Origin: Ignavibacteriales bacterium
Lineage (GTDB): Bacteria > Bacteroidota > Ignavibacteria > Ignavibacteriales > Ignavibacteriaceae
Assembly (NCBI GenBank): GCA_016709155.1
Contig: JADJEI010000001.1
Location: 1,054,001-1,118,000, forward strand
Direction: 5' to 3'
DNA: 64,000 nt
The notes beneath the pieces were generated by a model. The model saw only the letters and a program-made list of their open reading frames with translations. It did no database searches and was not told where the DNA came from. Below, in pieces: positions 26,662 to 34,599 of this stretch. The translations under genes and the position numbers were made by a program. The number at the start of each line of letters is the position of its first letter. Position 1 is the stretch's first letter.

Positions 26662-26971
26662 TATTGCCGCTTCAACTGAGGAGGATTTGTTTGAAATATA
26701 TCAATACGTTTACTTAAACGATTCAGAAGAAAAGGCTGAAAAATTATATTCGAAATTGTATGAGAAATGTTTGTCGCTTCAAGAATATCCAAATCGCGGA
26801 CACGTCCCTCCCGAATTAAAACTGCTTGGGGTAAATGATTTCCTGGAACTAAACTATAAACCTTACCGCATTATTTATCAAATTATTGAAAAGGTTGTGT
26901 TTGTCCATTGTGTTTTAGATGGGCGCAGAGATATACAAAAATTATTGCAAGAAAGATTGATACGAGAATAA
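26645..26971 (+). CDS. ParE/RelE-family toxin
   Basis: A 108-aa toxin of the type II RelE/ParE superfamily: FKVNIAASTEEDLFEIYQYV, then LQEYPNRGHVPPEL and NYKPYRIIYQIIE, with the C-terminal VLDGRRDIQKLL. The wording PNRGHVPPEL and VLDGRRD is typical of ParE-like members. GTG at 26645 is preferred because it lies inside the end of the repaired antitoxin gene (17-base overlap, usual for coupled pairs); an ATG at 26624 also exists. The protein would poison translation or gyrase when free of its antitoxin. Intact, while its antitoxin is frameshifted; a live cell with that combination would be at risk, favouring a sequencing error in the antitoxin. Confidence 0.85.
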   Translation: MKFKVNIAASTEEDLFEIYQYVYLNDSEEKAEKLYSKLYEKCLSLQEYPNRGHVPPELKLLGVNDFLELNYKPYRIIYQIIEKVVFVHCVLDGRRDIQKLLQERLIRE

Positions 26972-27061
26972 GTACAACTTATAACCAGAGAGCGTTGGTA
27001 AACATACTCCTCCAGCTTAAGAGAGAGAACAAATTTTCAGCAGTAACCATTTAGCAGAGAG

Positions 27062-27174
27062 ACTTCTGAAAAATTCAGTTTGTCATTCCCGTGAAAACGG
27101 GAATCTACTTATTTTGTATTAGATTCCTGCTTTCGCAGGAATGACAAGCACTATTAATTTAATTTTTCAGAAGT
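27062..27174. mobile_element. MITE-like palindromic element, 113 bp
   Basis: Perfect 14-bp terminal inverted repeats (ACTTCTGAAAAATT at 27062-27075; its complement at 27161-27174) enclose a second inverted pair, TGTCATTCC (27080-27088) with GGAATGACA (27138-27146), and two small hairpins (CCCGTGAAAACGGG; CCTGCTTTCGCAGG). No coding capacity. The terminal ACTTCTGA motif recurs in the element at 45970-46115, so both probably belong to one mobilised family. No clear target-site duplication seen. Confidence 0.7.
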
Positions 27175-27217
27175 GACACAGAATTATTTACACTTCCCCA
27201 AAAAACATTTATCGAAA

Positions 27218-28240
27218 TCACTTTTCCATTTGCTTCAGTGTTTCTATTCTTTCGTCAAGCTGTTTTATTTTGTCGTTCAGTTCAATCAGCTTGGTGTCAA
27301 TTTCTTTTTCGAATTCTTCTCCGCTCCAATAGCCGCGTTCTTCAAAATAACTTTTGAAAAGCCAGTTGTGTTTAAGTGCTTCCATATTTTCAGCAAGTTT
27401 TGAGGCGCCGGATTTTGTTTCTTCGGAAACTTGCAGAAGATTTTTCATCACTGCTGTGATAATGGAATCCTGTTCGGTGCCTTTCACTAGCAGCGAACCG
27501 ATGACTCCCTCCCCTTTGCGCACGTTATTAAATACTGAATCTATCTGTGAGATAACATCATTAACATTAACAACTGCACCTCGCACGCTGACACCAAGAT
27601 CAATAAAAAGATTTGAAACTTCATTAAGCTGTTCTGTTATGTTCACAAGACTATTATCGGCGCGTTTGGTAAGATCCGTGGCAGCATTGTAAAGTTCCTC
27701 GTCGGTTAAAATTCTTCCGATTGTTCCCTCACCCCTGTTAATCTTGGTTGTAATTTCGGAAAGATCTTTCGTCATCTGTTTTGTGTAGGCAAGAATTCCC
27801 TGCGTCTCTTCAATAACATCAGCAAAGCTAAGCGGCTCTTTAGATAAAATAGTACCCCCCTCGCCAACCTGCTCGCTTGAGTTGCTGCCGATTTGAAGAA
27901 TCACAACTTTGTTGCCGACAAGCCCTTCTGTCTCGATGCTCGCTTTGGTATCTTTTCGAATGAACTGTTCAATGTCGGTTAACAGGCGCATTGTAACGAT
28001 GATCCTGCCTGTTGTGTCTTTAGCAATGTCTATACTTTTAACGCTGCCTACATCTATTCCGCTGAGTCGAACCGGTGCACCGTTGCGTAAGCCCTCAATA
28101 TTTTTGAAATAAGTTTTGACGGTAAATGTGGATTTGAAAAGCGCTTCTTTGTTACCGAGCAGAAAGATAATAGTAACCATAAGCACGCTTCCAAGAAAAA
28201 TAAAAATACCAAGCTTTGCCGCTTTAAGACTTTTATGCAT
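27218..28240 (-). CDS. mlaD: Phospholipid ABC transport substrate-binding protein MlaD (MCE domain)
   Basis: A 340-aa protein anchored by an N-terminal membrane helix (about residues 10-28), followed by the MCE/MlaD domain (TYFKNIEGLRNGAPVRLSG, VDVGSVKSID-like block, then VGNKVVILQIG). The rest is helical, with TKINRGEGTIGRILTDEEL and a second GEGVIGSLL copy, and ends in a coiled coil. MCE proteins form a ring in the periplasm that carries phospholipids between the membranes. The gene overlaps the mlaF end by 8 bases; mlaE, mlaF and mlaD form one operon. The long C-terminal region is typical of MCE proteins outside Proteobacteria. Confidence 0.9.
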   Translation of the reverse strand: MHKSLKAAKLGIFIFLGSVLMVTIIFLLGNKEALFKSTFTVKTYFKNIEGLRNGAPVRLSGIDVGSVKSIDIAKDTTGRIIVTMRLLTDIEQFIRKDTKASIETEGLVGNKVVILQIGSNSSEQVGEGGTILSKEPLSFADVIEETQGILAYTKQMTKDLSEITTKINRGEGTIGRILTDEELYNAATDLTKRADNSLVNITEQLNEVSNLFIDLGVSVRGAVVNVNDVISQIDSVFNNVRKGEGVIGSLLVKGTEQDSIITAVMKNLLQVSEETKSGASKLAENMEALKHNWLFKSYFEERGYWSGEEFEKEIDTKLIELNDKIKQLDERIETLKQMEK

Positions 28241-29002
28241 TGTTGTTGCTTTCGATTATTTCATTACTGAAAAAATTTTTTAAGAATTTATCTTCTGATT
28301 TAATCATATCGTCTATTGTTCCTTCGAATTGTATTTTCCCTTTTTCAAGCATGATAGCTCTATCGGCTATTATCTCGGCACAAAGCAGGTCGTGAGTAAC
28401 GATCACCGAAGTCATTTTAAATTCTTTTGCAATTCAAGAATAAGCTTGCTTATCTCTTTTGATGTAATCGGATCAAGCCCGGTGGTTGGTTCATCGTACA
28501 GCATAAGTTTCGGCTCAGAAATAACAGCACGTGCAAGTCCGATTCTTTTTTTCATTCCGCCTGAAAGTTCGGAAGGCATTTTATTCAGCGCTTCTTCAAG
28601 CTGAACTTTTTGTAGAATTTCATTTACTTTTTCATCGCGTTCTTTTTGAGTAAAATCAAAATGACGGATTAATGGAAACTCAAGATTTTCTTTTACGCTC
28701 ATTGAGTCATACAGAGCAGCACCTTGAAAAAGAAAGCCAATATCTTTTCGAAGTTCATTCAATTGATTAAACGATAAGTTAATTACATCTTTGCCATGTA
28801 TAGTCACCCGCCCCGTATCTGCTTCCAATAATCTTATCATACATTTTAAGAGAACACTTTTGCCGGTTCCGCTTCTTCCAAACACAACGAGATTTTCGCC
28901 ATCCTCCACCTGCAGCGAAATATCATCAAGCACAATGTGCTCGCCAAAAGCTTTGGAAAGGTTTTTTATTTCAACAACTATTTTATTGTCGGCCATAGCC
29001 AT
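28233..29002 (-). CDS. mlaF: Phospholipid ABC transporter ATP-binding protein MlaF (frameshifted)
   Basis: About 256 aa when repaired. Walker A VFGRSGTGKSVLLKC, a Q-loop in IGFLFQGAALYDSMSV, signature LSGGMKKRIGLARA, Walker B LMLYDEPTTGLDPI, then, after a one-base shift near plus 28423-28424, the switch histidine in VIVTHDLLCAEIIADR and a normal C-terminus. As written the protein stops right after LELQKNLK, so the H-loop would be lost. Adding back one base (AAGAATTT to AAGGAATTT on the coding strand) gives a standard sequence. It overlaps mlaE by 25 bases and mlaD by 8. It powers MlaE-mediated lipid movement at the inner membrane. Confidence 0.9.
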
Positions 29003-29769
29003 AAAGTCAGTTTAACTAAAATCATATCGAACAAAAGAATTAATAATGAAGCAACTACAACTGAAGTAGTTGATGCTTTTCCCACACCCTCGGTTCCGTT
29101 TGTTGCAGTGTAACCTTTGTAACTTCCAACTATTCCAGCTATAAAACCAAACACAAAAGTTTTAGCAATGCCGGGAATTGCATCACCAAATTCAAGCGAC
29201 TTAATTACTGCACCGATATAATAATCAACACTCATATTCTGAACAAGAAGTACAGCGACATACGCTCCAATCAAAGAAATAAAAATAACATAAATGGTAA
29301 GGAGGGGCAAAATAAATGTGCAGGCGAATACTCTTGTTACGACAAGATATTTAAATGGATTAACACCCGAAACTTCCATCGCATCAATCTGTTCAGTTAC
29401 ACGCATCGAGCCAAGCTCTGCACCGATTCCCGAACTGACTCTCCCTGCAAAAATTAATGCTGTGATAACCGGACCGAGTTCGCGGACTATTGATATTCCA
29501 ACTGAGCCAGGCAGATATGCTTCCGCACCAAAGCGAAGAAGTACCGGTTGTGTTTGCATTGCTACAACAAGCCCGATGATAAAACCGGTAACACTTACTA
29601 TTGGTAAGGTTTTAATACCGAGTTCGTCCATGTGTTTTCTGATTTGCTCAATTTCATAGGGAGGGACAAAAATATCTTTAAAAAATCTAATACTGAATTC
29701 AAATAAACCGGCAATGGTGGTGAAGAATTCAAGCAATCTTTTTTCGATGGACAAATTATTTATCATCAA
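28978..29769 (-). CDS. mlaE: Phospholipid ABC transporter permease MlaE
   Basis: A 263-aa inner-membrane permease with about 5-6 hydrophobic helices. It shows the family patterns LPIVSVTGFIIGLVVAMQTQ, GSVGISIVRELGPVITALIFAGR, GAELGSMRVTEQIDAMEV and NPFKYLVVTRV near the middle, and GFIAGIVGSYKGYTATNGTEGVG before the last helices. These are diagnostic for MlaE/TrbJ-type permeases. First gene of mlaEFD. The 275 bases upstream hold no other gene and should carry the promoter and the arsM terminator. Confidence 0.93.
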   Translation of the reverse strand: MMINNLSIEKRLLEFFTTIAGLFEFSIRFFKDIFVPPYEIEQIRKHMDELGIKTLPIVSVTGFIIGLVVAMQTQPVLLRFGAEAYLPGSVGISIVRELGPVITALIFAGRVSSGIGAELGSMRVTEQIDAMEVSGVNPFKYLVVTRVFACTFILPLLTIYVIFISLIGAYVAVLLVQNMSVDYYIGAVIKSLEFGDAIPGIAKTFVFGFIAGIVGSYKGYTATNGTEGVGKASTTSVVVASLLILLFDMILVKLTLWLWPTIK

Positions 29770-29952
29770 ATATTTTTCTTTAAGAGATTTTCGAAGTTAT
29801 AATGATTAAACACAGTGGAAAATTAAAGAAAAATGAATCTGAATGAAAATAAAATTGAAGTGAGAATAGTGAATTGTGATTTGCAGAATTTAGCCAATGT
29901 CTGATGAAAAATTATTATCTACAACTGCTATCTCGTTCTGGTGATTTTGTTC

Positions 29953-30007
29953 GTAAAAAATAAAAGCGGCCTTAGTCAGATATAATATCTATCATTAACT
30001 AAAGCCG
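29953..30007 (-). terminator. Terminator after arsM
   Basis: CGGC-CTTAGT (29967-29976) pairs with ACTAAAGCCG (29998-30007), nine pairs with one mismatch, and on the minus strand is followed by a T-rich run (plus 29954-29965). It lies about 38 bases after the arsM stop. Confidence 0.75.
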
Positions 30008-30044
30008 TGAAATTTGCTTTCTTAGATAATCAACAAAGGCTATT

Positions 30045-30851
30045 TTAACCTTTGTAACCAACAACAGTAATGCTAAAAATTCCTTCAACATTTTGTTGAT
30101 ATGCTTTAAGTCCGTCTGCCGAAAGATATTCAGATAAAACTTCGGTAGGCAATTCAATCACTTTTGTTTTTTTGATTTGTACATCTTTAAATCCAACATG
30201 CTTTATCAAAGCTAAATACTCATCCTGTTGAATAGCCCCGGATACGCAGCCGGCATACATCTCAGCAGATTTTTTCAATTCCGGATTTAACTCTCCTTTA
30301 ATAACAATATCGGAAACACAGAAATGAGCGCCTGATTTTAACACCCTGTATATTTCGGCGAAAGCTTTTTGTTTATCGGGCACGAGATTCAAAACGCAGT
30401 TGCTTACAACAACGTCAGCGATCCCGGACTCGAGCGGAAGTTGTTCTATCTCGCCCAATTTAAATTCAACATTTTCATATCCGAGTTTCGAATTATTTTT
30501 ATCTGCCTTTTCAATCATTGCTTCAGTCATATCAATTCCAATCACCCTGCCTACATCACCAACAATTGCACGCGCAATAAAAACATCATTACCGGCACCT
30601 GAACCAAGATCAATAACTGTATCTCCCAATTTTATATCCGCATATTCGGTCGGCAAGCCGCAGCCTAAACCGAGATCAGCATCCGGTATATAACCTTTCA
30701 CATTTTTGTATTCATCGCCAATCATTGAATAATCGAGAGTAGATGAATCACTGCAGCAGCTTGTAGGTCCGCAGCAGGAACCTTTTACCGACAATGCAAT
30801 TTCGGAGTATTTATCTTTTACAACTTTTTTGATTTCGTTTGGTGTTTCCAT
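30045..30851 (-). CDS. arsM: Arsenite methyltransferase ArsM
   Basis: A 268-aa SAM-dependent methyltransferase that adds methyl groups to As(III) in the cytoplasm, giving less toxic or volatile products. SAM motif VIDLGSGAGNDVFIA and VIGIDMTEAMIEKA. Likely arsenic-binding cysteines: SCCGPTSCC near the N-terminus, LGLGCGLP, VVSNCVLNLVPD, and YAGCVSGA. These last two match the conserved pair of the ArsM active site. It lies 19 bases downstream of arsR and ends at a terminator, so arsR-arsM is a two-gene operon. No arsenite pump or arsenate reductase gene is in the window. Confidence 0.92.
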   Translation of the reverse strand: METPNEIKKVVKDKYSEIALSVKGSCCGPTSCCSDSSTLDYSMIGDEYKNVKGYIPDADLGLGCGLPTEYADIKLGDTVIDLGSGAGNDVFIARAIVGDVGRVIGIDMTEAMIEKADKNNSKLGYENVEFKLGEIEQLPLESGIADVVVSNCVLNLVPDKQKAFAEIYRVLKSGAHFCVSDIVIKGELNPELKKSAEMYAGCVSGAIQQDEYLALIKHVGFKDVQIKKTKVIELPTEVLSEYLSADGLKAYQQNVEGIFSITVVGYKG

Positions 30852-30870
30852 TTTATATTCCTTTTTTAAT

Positions 30871-31188
30871 TTAACAACAACCTATTTTTACGAATAACTT
30901 ATCTAAAGCCGACTTTGCTTTAGCAATGTTTTTATTATTTACACAATAACATATTTTTGGTCCGTCTATTTCTCCTTCAATTAGCCCAACGCATTTTAAT
31001 TCTTTTAAATGCTGCGAAACAGTGGCTTGTGCAAGAGGAAGCTGCTCCACTAAACTTCCAACAATGCAGGAATTCATACTTGTAAGAATTTTTAGTATCC
31101 TTATCCTTGCAGGATGAGACAATGCTTTGGCAACCTCAGCAAGCCAGATATCTTCTTTGGTAAATTCTTCTATTTTTGATTTTGACAT
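30871..31188 (-). CDS. arsR: ArsR-family metalloregulatory repressor
   Basis: A 105-aa winged-helix repressor. Wing and recognition helix: ALSHPARIRILKIL, then LPLAQATVSQHLKELKCVGL. Cysteines available for metal sensing are in NSCIVG, LKCVG, ICYCVN and the C-terminal IGCC; the classical CxCxxC helix is absent, so the As(III) site would be of an alternative type using the ICYC or GCC residues. It sits directly before arsM, which it presumably represses until arsenite binds. An inverted repeat upstream (31203-31224) is a candidate operator. Confidence 0.9.
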   Translation of the reverse strand: MSKSKIEEFTKEDIWLAEVAKALSHPARIRILKILTSMNSCIVGSLVEQLPLAQATVSQHLKELKCVGLIEGEIDGPKICYCVNNKNIAKAKSALDKLFVKIGCC

Positions 31189-31202
31189 TTTTTTTCTAAT
31201 CG

Positions 31203-31224
31203 TTCATCGCAAATATACGATGAA
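31203..31224. promoter_or_regulatory. Candidate ArsR operator
   Basis: TTCATCG (31203-31209) and CGATGAA (31218-31224) form a perfect 7-bp inverted repeat separated by 8 A/T-rich bases, just 15 bases before the arsR start. Position and dyad symmetry fit an autoregulatory ArsR site; binding is inferred. Confidence 0.6.
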
Positions 31225-31285
31225 TTTAATTACAGACAATATTATTTTAAATTATTTTCTGATTCTTAAATAGAATAGCGTGAGG

Positions 31286-31549
31286 TCAGGATTTATATGC
31301 TTCTTTGAGGTGCGCAATCTTAACTATAAAAATTATTAATCTTTGATCTTGGATTTCATAAAGCACTCGATAATCTCCCACTCTTAAACGATACTTTTCG
31401 CTGGCTGAAAGTTTTTTTGAATTGATTGGACGAGGATTCTCAATTAATTGATCTATTGATTGAAGTATCCTCTTAATTTCTTTATTTGGTAAAGCCATTA
31501 GTTCTTTCGCTGCAGATTTTTTGAACTGAAGCTTAAATTTTACCATCAC
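31286..31549 (-). CDS. RelE-family mRNA interferase toxin
   Basis: An 87-aa RelE/ParE-type toxin: VKFKLQFKKSAAKELMALP, NKEIKRILQSIDQLIENPRP, LSASEKYRLRVGDYRVLYEI. The RLRVGDYRVLYE block is the hallmark of RelE-like ribosome-dependent RNases. It overlaps the antitoxin gene by 17 bases, with the antitoxin first, the usual order. Full length; the second toxin-antitoxin pair within 6 kb. Confidence 0.9.
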   Translation of the reverse strand: MMVKFKLQFKKSAAKELMALPNKEIKRILQSIDQLIENPRPINSKKLSASEKYRLRVGDYRVLYEIQDQRLIIFIVKIAHLKEAYKS

Positions 31550-31766
31550 GTTTCAATTCTGCTAAAAGTTTTTCGTAAGAAACTGTTGGTTCTTTTGCAC
31601 GAACTTGAAAAACTTTTAAATCTTGCTCATCCTCTGCCAATTCTTTTCTTAATGCCTCATCAATAATCTGTGAGATTGAGACTGAAGTTTCCGCAGCTTT
31701 TAGCTTTAGCACTTTATGCAATTGTGGATCAAGGTAAACGGTTGCCCTTTTGCTCAATGTCGCCAT
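31533..31766 (-). CDS. Ribbon-helix-helix antitoxin (RelB/CopG type)
   Basis: A 77-aa protein. The N-terminus KRATVYLDPQLHKVLKLKA with the following ETSVSISQIIDEALRKEL is a ribbon-helix-helix DNA-binding fold, forming a dimer that contacts operator DNA with its beta-ribbon. The acidic C-terminus, EDEQDLKVFQVRAKEP onward, would bind the toxin. It precedes and overlaps the RelE gene. Three ACGT sites spaced 8 bases apart lie just upstream (31802-31821), matching how RHH repressors bind in arrays. Confidence 0.88.
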   Translation of the reverse strand: MATLSKRATVYLDPQLHKVLKLKAAETSVSISQIIDEALRKELAEDEQDLKVFQVRAKEPTVSYEKLLAELKRDGKI

Positions 31767-31801
31767 AATTATTCCTTTTTTATCTGCATTATAAAGCTGT
31801 A

Positions 31802-31821
31802 ACGTTATAACGTCAAAACGT
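31802..31821. promoter_or_regulatory. Periodic ACGT operator of the RelE/RHH toxin-antitoxin operon
   Basis: ACGT occurs at 31802, 31810 and 31818, exactly 8 bases apart; the first two form the perfect 12-bp palindrome ACGTTATAACGT. The site lies about 36 bases upstream of the antitoxin start and 7 bases from the end of pgi. Half-sites with such short regular spacing are the known binding mode of ribbon-helix-helix repressors. Confidence 0.6.
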
Positions 31822-31827
31822 TAATTA

Positions 31828-33507
31828 TCATATAAGAAATTTTTCGAAAGAACTTTTTATTTGACTCCCCAAATCAATCGTAATTACTTTTCTATTATTG
31901 TCAATAAGAGCCTGCCGATCGCCTAACAATTGTGCTCTTTTCAGAATACCAAATGTAATTGATGAATTATCACTTCCTGCATTATCAGGGATTGGCGTAT
32001 CCGTTTTGTTATCTGCAATGAATTGAATAAAATATCCATTGCCGCCATCACCCTTGTGAAGCTGTCCGGTTGAGTGAAGAAATCTTGGACCGTAGCCAAA
32101 AGTAGTAGCAACTTTATATTTTTTTTGAATAGAAGTTCTCAACATTTGCAGCATTCCGGTCGTCTCTTTTGTCGGTTGTAAATAAGCCTGAATGGTTACA
32201 TAATTTTTTCCGCCTTTACACTTGTGTAAAAACATTGGAAGTGCATTAGAAATATTTCCTGGTTTAACATCACCGTAAATTTTGACTTCACCCTCCTGAA
32301 ACGCTGATGTTAACACTGGAAGACTACCGTTAGTCTGATATTCCTTCATCATTTGCCGTGCAATTACTTTGGCTTGTTCAACATTTGGCTGGTCAAATGG
32401 CGAGATGCTGAGAACATGTCCGGCGACAGCGGCAGCGAATTCCCAACGGAAAAATTCTCTTCCTAAATCATAAATAGTATCAAGTTCAATTTCAATCAGA
32501 GGATGCCCGGCGGATTTTAGACTTGCTGCTATATCATTAATATTATTGTCATTCTTCAATTTGATATAAACAAACAAGCGATCGTTAGAATAAAACTCCG
32601 GTGCTTCAAGTGATTCTAAATCAACCGGCAGAATCCCTTTCCCGATCTTACCGGTGCTTTCAGCTATCAATTGCTCTGCCCATGCGCCGAAGGAAGAAAT
32701 TTTTGGTGATATAATAAACGTAATTTTATCCTTCCCCCTGCCAGCAAGTACGCCCATAATTGTTCCAAGTGCTGCAGAATTATTCTGTAGAAAATCATCG
32801 CCTGATTTTTGTGAGTTTGATATTTCCATTTCAGCGCTGCCGAGAATATTTTCAATATCTACTCCGACTAAAGCAGCAGGAACAATTCCGAATAATGACA
32901 GGGCAGAAAATCTACCTCCAATGTTTGGGTCATTCAAAAATATTTTTCTGAAATTTAAATCACGAGCCATTTTTTCGAGTCCGCTGCCTGGATCGGTGAT
33001 AGCAATAAAATGCTTTGCAGCTTTTTCTTTCCCAACTTTTGAAAGAGTGTAGTTATAAAAATATTTCATAAATGAAATTGTTTCGACCGTACCTCCGGAC
33101 TTTGTTGAAACAATGTACAGAGTTTTTTCTGGATCAAGATTATTAGCTTTTTCAAGAATAGCTTCCGGATCGGTGCTATCTAAAATTGATAAATCAAGAT
33201 ATCCTTCCTTAACTCCAAATATAAATCTGAAAACTTCCGGGGCGAGGCTTGATCCCCCCATCCCTATTAATAAGGCATTAGTAAATCCTTCTGCCTTCAC
33301 CTCGTTAACAAATTTGTGAATTTCATCAAACGATTTCCTTGTAACTTCGGGGGAGTCAAGCCAGCCAAGTCTATTGCTGATTTCTTCAGGAGAGCTGCCC
33401 CACACTGTAAAATCTTTTTTCCATATTCTATCAACTACATTTTCATTTTGTAATTGAGTCAGCATTAGATCAACTGATTGCCTAAGATTTCCTATTTCAT
33501 ATTTCAT
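31828..33507 (-). CDS. pgi: Glucose-6-phosphate isomerase
   Basis: A 559-aa isomerase joining glucose-6-phosphate and fructose-6-phosphate in glycolysis. It belongs to the branch found fused to transaldolase in some bacteria: LLIGMGGSSLAPEVFRFIFG, DSTDPEAI, VSTKSGGTVETISFMKYF, DPNIGGRFSALSLFGIVPAAL, LIAESTGKIGKGILPV and a C-terminal SPFDQPNVEQAK block are all visible. Here it is a separate gene, beginning only 2 bases after the tal stop, which suggests it derives from, or is coupled like, the fused form. Last gene of gnd-zwf-pgl-tal-pgi. Intact. Confidence 0.93.
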   Translation of the reverse strand: MKYEIGNLRQSVDLMLTQLQNENVVDRIWKKDFTVWGSSPEEISNRLGWLDSPEVTRKSFDEIHKFVNEVKAEGFTNALLIGMGGSSLAPEVFRFIFGVKEGYLDLSILDSTDPEAILEKANNLDPEKTLYIVSTKSGGTVETISFMKYFYNYTLSKVGKEKAAKHFIAITDPGSGLEKMARDLNFRKIFLNDPNIGGRFSALSLFGIVPAALVGVDIENILGSAEMEISNSQKSGDDFLQNNSAALGTIMGVLAGRGKDKITFIISPKISSFGAWAEQLIAESTGKIGKGILPVDLESLEAPEFYSNDRLFVYIKLKNDNNINDIAASLKSAGHPLIEIELDTIYDLGREFFRWEFAAAVAGHVLSISPFDQPNVEQAKVIARQMMKEYQTNGSLPVLTSAFQEGEVKIYGDVKPGNISNALPMFLHKCKGGKNYVTIQAYLQPTKETTGMLQMLRTSIQKKYKVATTFGYGPRFLHSTGQLHKGDGGNGYFIQFIADNKTDTPIPDNAGSDNSSITFGILKRAQLLGDRQALIDNNRKVITIDLGSQIKSSFEKFLI

Positions 33508-33509
33508 TT

Positions 33510-34513
33510 TTATAACCCCGCCTTAATTTTTTCAGATTTATCCTTCAGACTTTTCATTAACGAAATAAATGAATCGGAGAATGATTTTACGCCATCAATC
33601 TGAAGTTTGTCTGTGATTGAATTAATATCTATTCCAAGTGAATTAAGTTTTCTCAGTTGCGCTTTAGCTTCCGGAATATCCTCTGATAGTGTTGATTTTA
33701 GATTCCCGTGATCAATAAATGCATCGAGAGTTGTGGGCGGAAGCGTATTGACCGTATCAGTACCGATAAGTTCATCAACATAAAGCACATCGGAATAGAC
33801 AGGATTTTTTGTGCCCGTGCTTGCCCAAAGTAAACGTTGAACTCTTGCACCTTTATCAGCAAGTTTTTTCCATCGCTCGGTCGAGTAAATTTCCTTTGAT
33901 ACTTCAAAAGCATATTTAGAATTTGCAACTGCAATCTTACCAAGTAAATCTTTATTTCCTTTTGCTTCAAGTTCTTTATCAACCGCCGTATCAACGCGAC
34001 TAACAAAGAACGAGGCAACCGACGCAAGTTTACTTACATCACCGCCGGTAGAATCAAATTTTTCTAAACCCTTTACAAACCTTCTTCGGTGCCGGGAATT
34101 TTAATCATAATATTTTTCCGATCCAATTCTTTAAATAAACGAAGAGCTTGTTCAATTGTCTCGTTTGTTTTATTAGCAAGCAGGGGGTTTACTTCAAGGC
34201 TGACGTATCCATCCAAACCGTTTGTTGAATCATAAACTGATTTCATTTCATCTGCGGCGAGTGAAATATCCTTCATCACAATCTGTTCATAAATTTCTTC
34301 AATGGAATAGTTCAGCTTGTTAAGCTCTTTAAGATCAGAATCGTAATCGGAACTGCCGGCTATTGCTTTTTCAAATATAGTTGGGTTTGAAGTCATACCG
34401 CGTAAACCATTAGCAATACGAGTTTTCAATTCACCAGATACAATCAATTTGCGGCTGATGTAATCGAGCCATACTGATTGACCAAGTTTCGCGAGTTCAT
34501 TTAATTTATTCAT
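33510..34513 (-). CDS. tal: Transaldolase with an apparent internal deletion and frame loss
   Basis: Transaldolase moves a dihydroxyacetone unit between sugar phosphates. The first 146 aa are normal (YISRKLIVSGELKTRI, GMTSNPTIFEKAIAGSSDYD, and IMIKIPGTEEG with the Schiff-base lysine). At plus 34077-34081 reading jumps from GTEEG to a different frame giving FVKGLEKFDSTGGDVSKLAS, VASFFVSRVDTAVDKELE and onward to a normal end (stop 33510-33512). About 32 residues of the family, including the strand with the conserved N-V-T-L-x-F-S motif, are missing, so about 95-98 bases seem deleted. The expected length is about 366 aa. As written the gene cannot make active enzyme. Surrounded by intact pgl and pgi. 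Confidence 0.85.
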
Positions 34514-34599
34514 TTTTTTTCCTTATTATTTTTTAAAATCATTTTACTTTTTTCTTGAGAAATATTTTACTCGACAAGATTGATATTTTTTTGAAAGCA

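Noticed and set aside
28233..28415. Separate 60-aa protein starting at MTSVIVTHD
   Set aside because: It is the H-loop and C-terminus of MlaF, split by one missing base.
33698..34027. Separate 109-aa ORF in the tal region
   Set aside because: It is out of frame; the overlapping frame gives clear transaldolase sequence.
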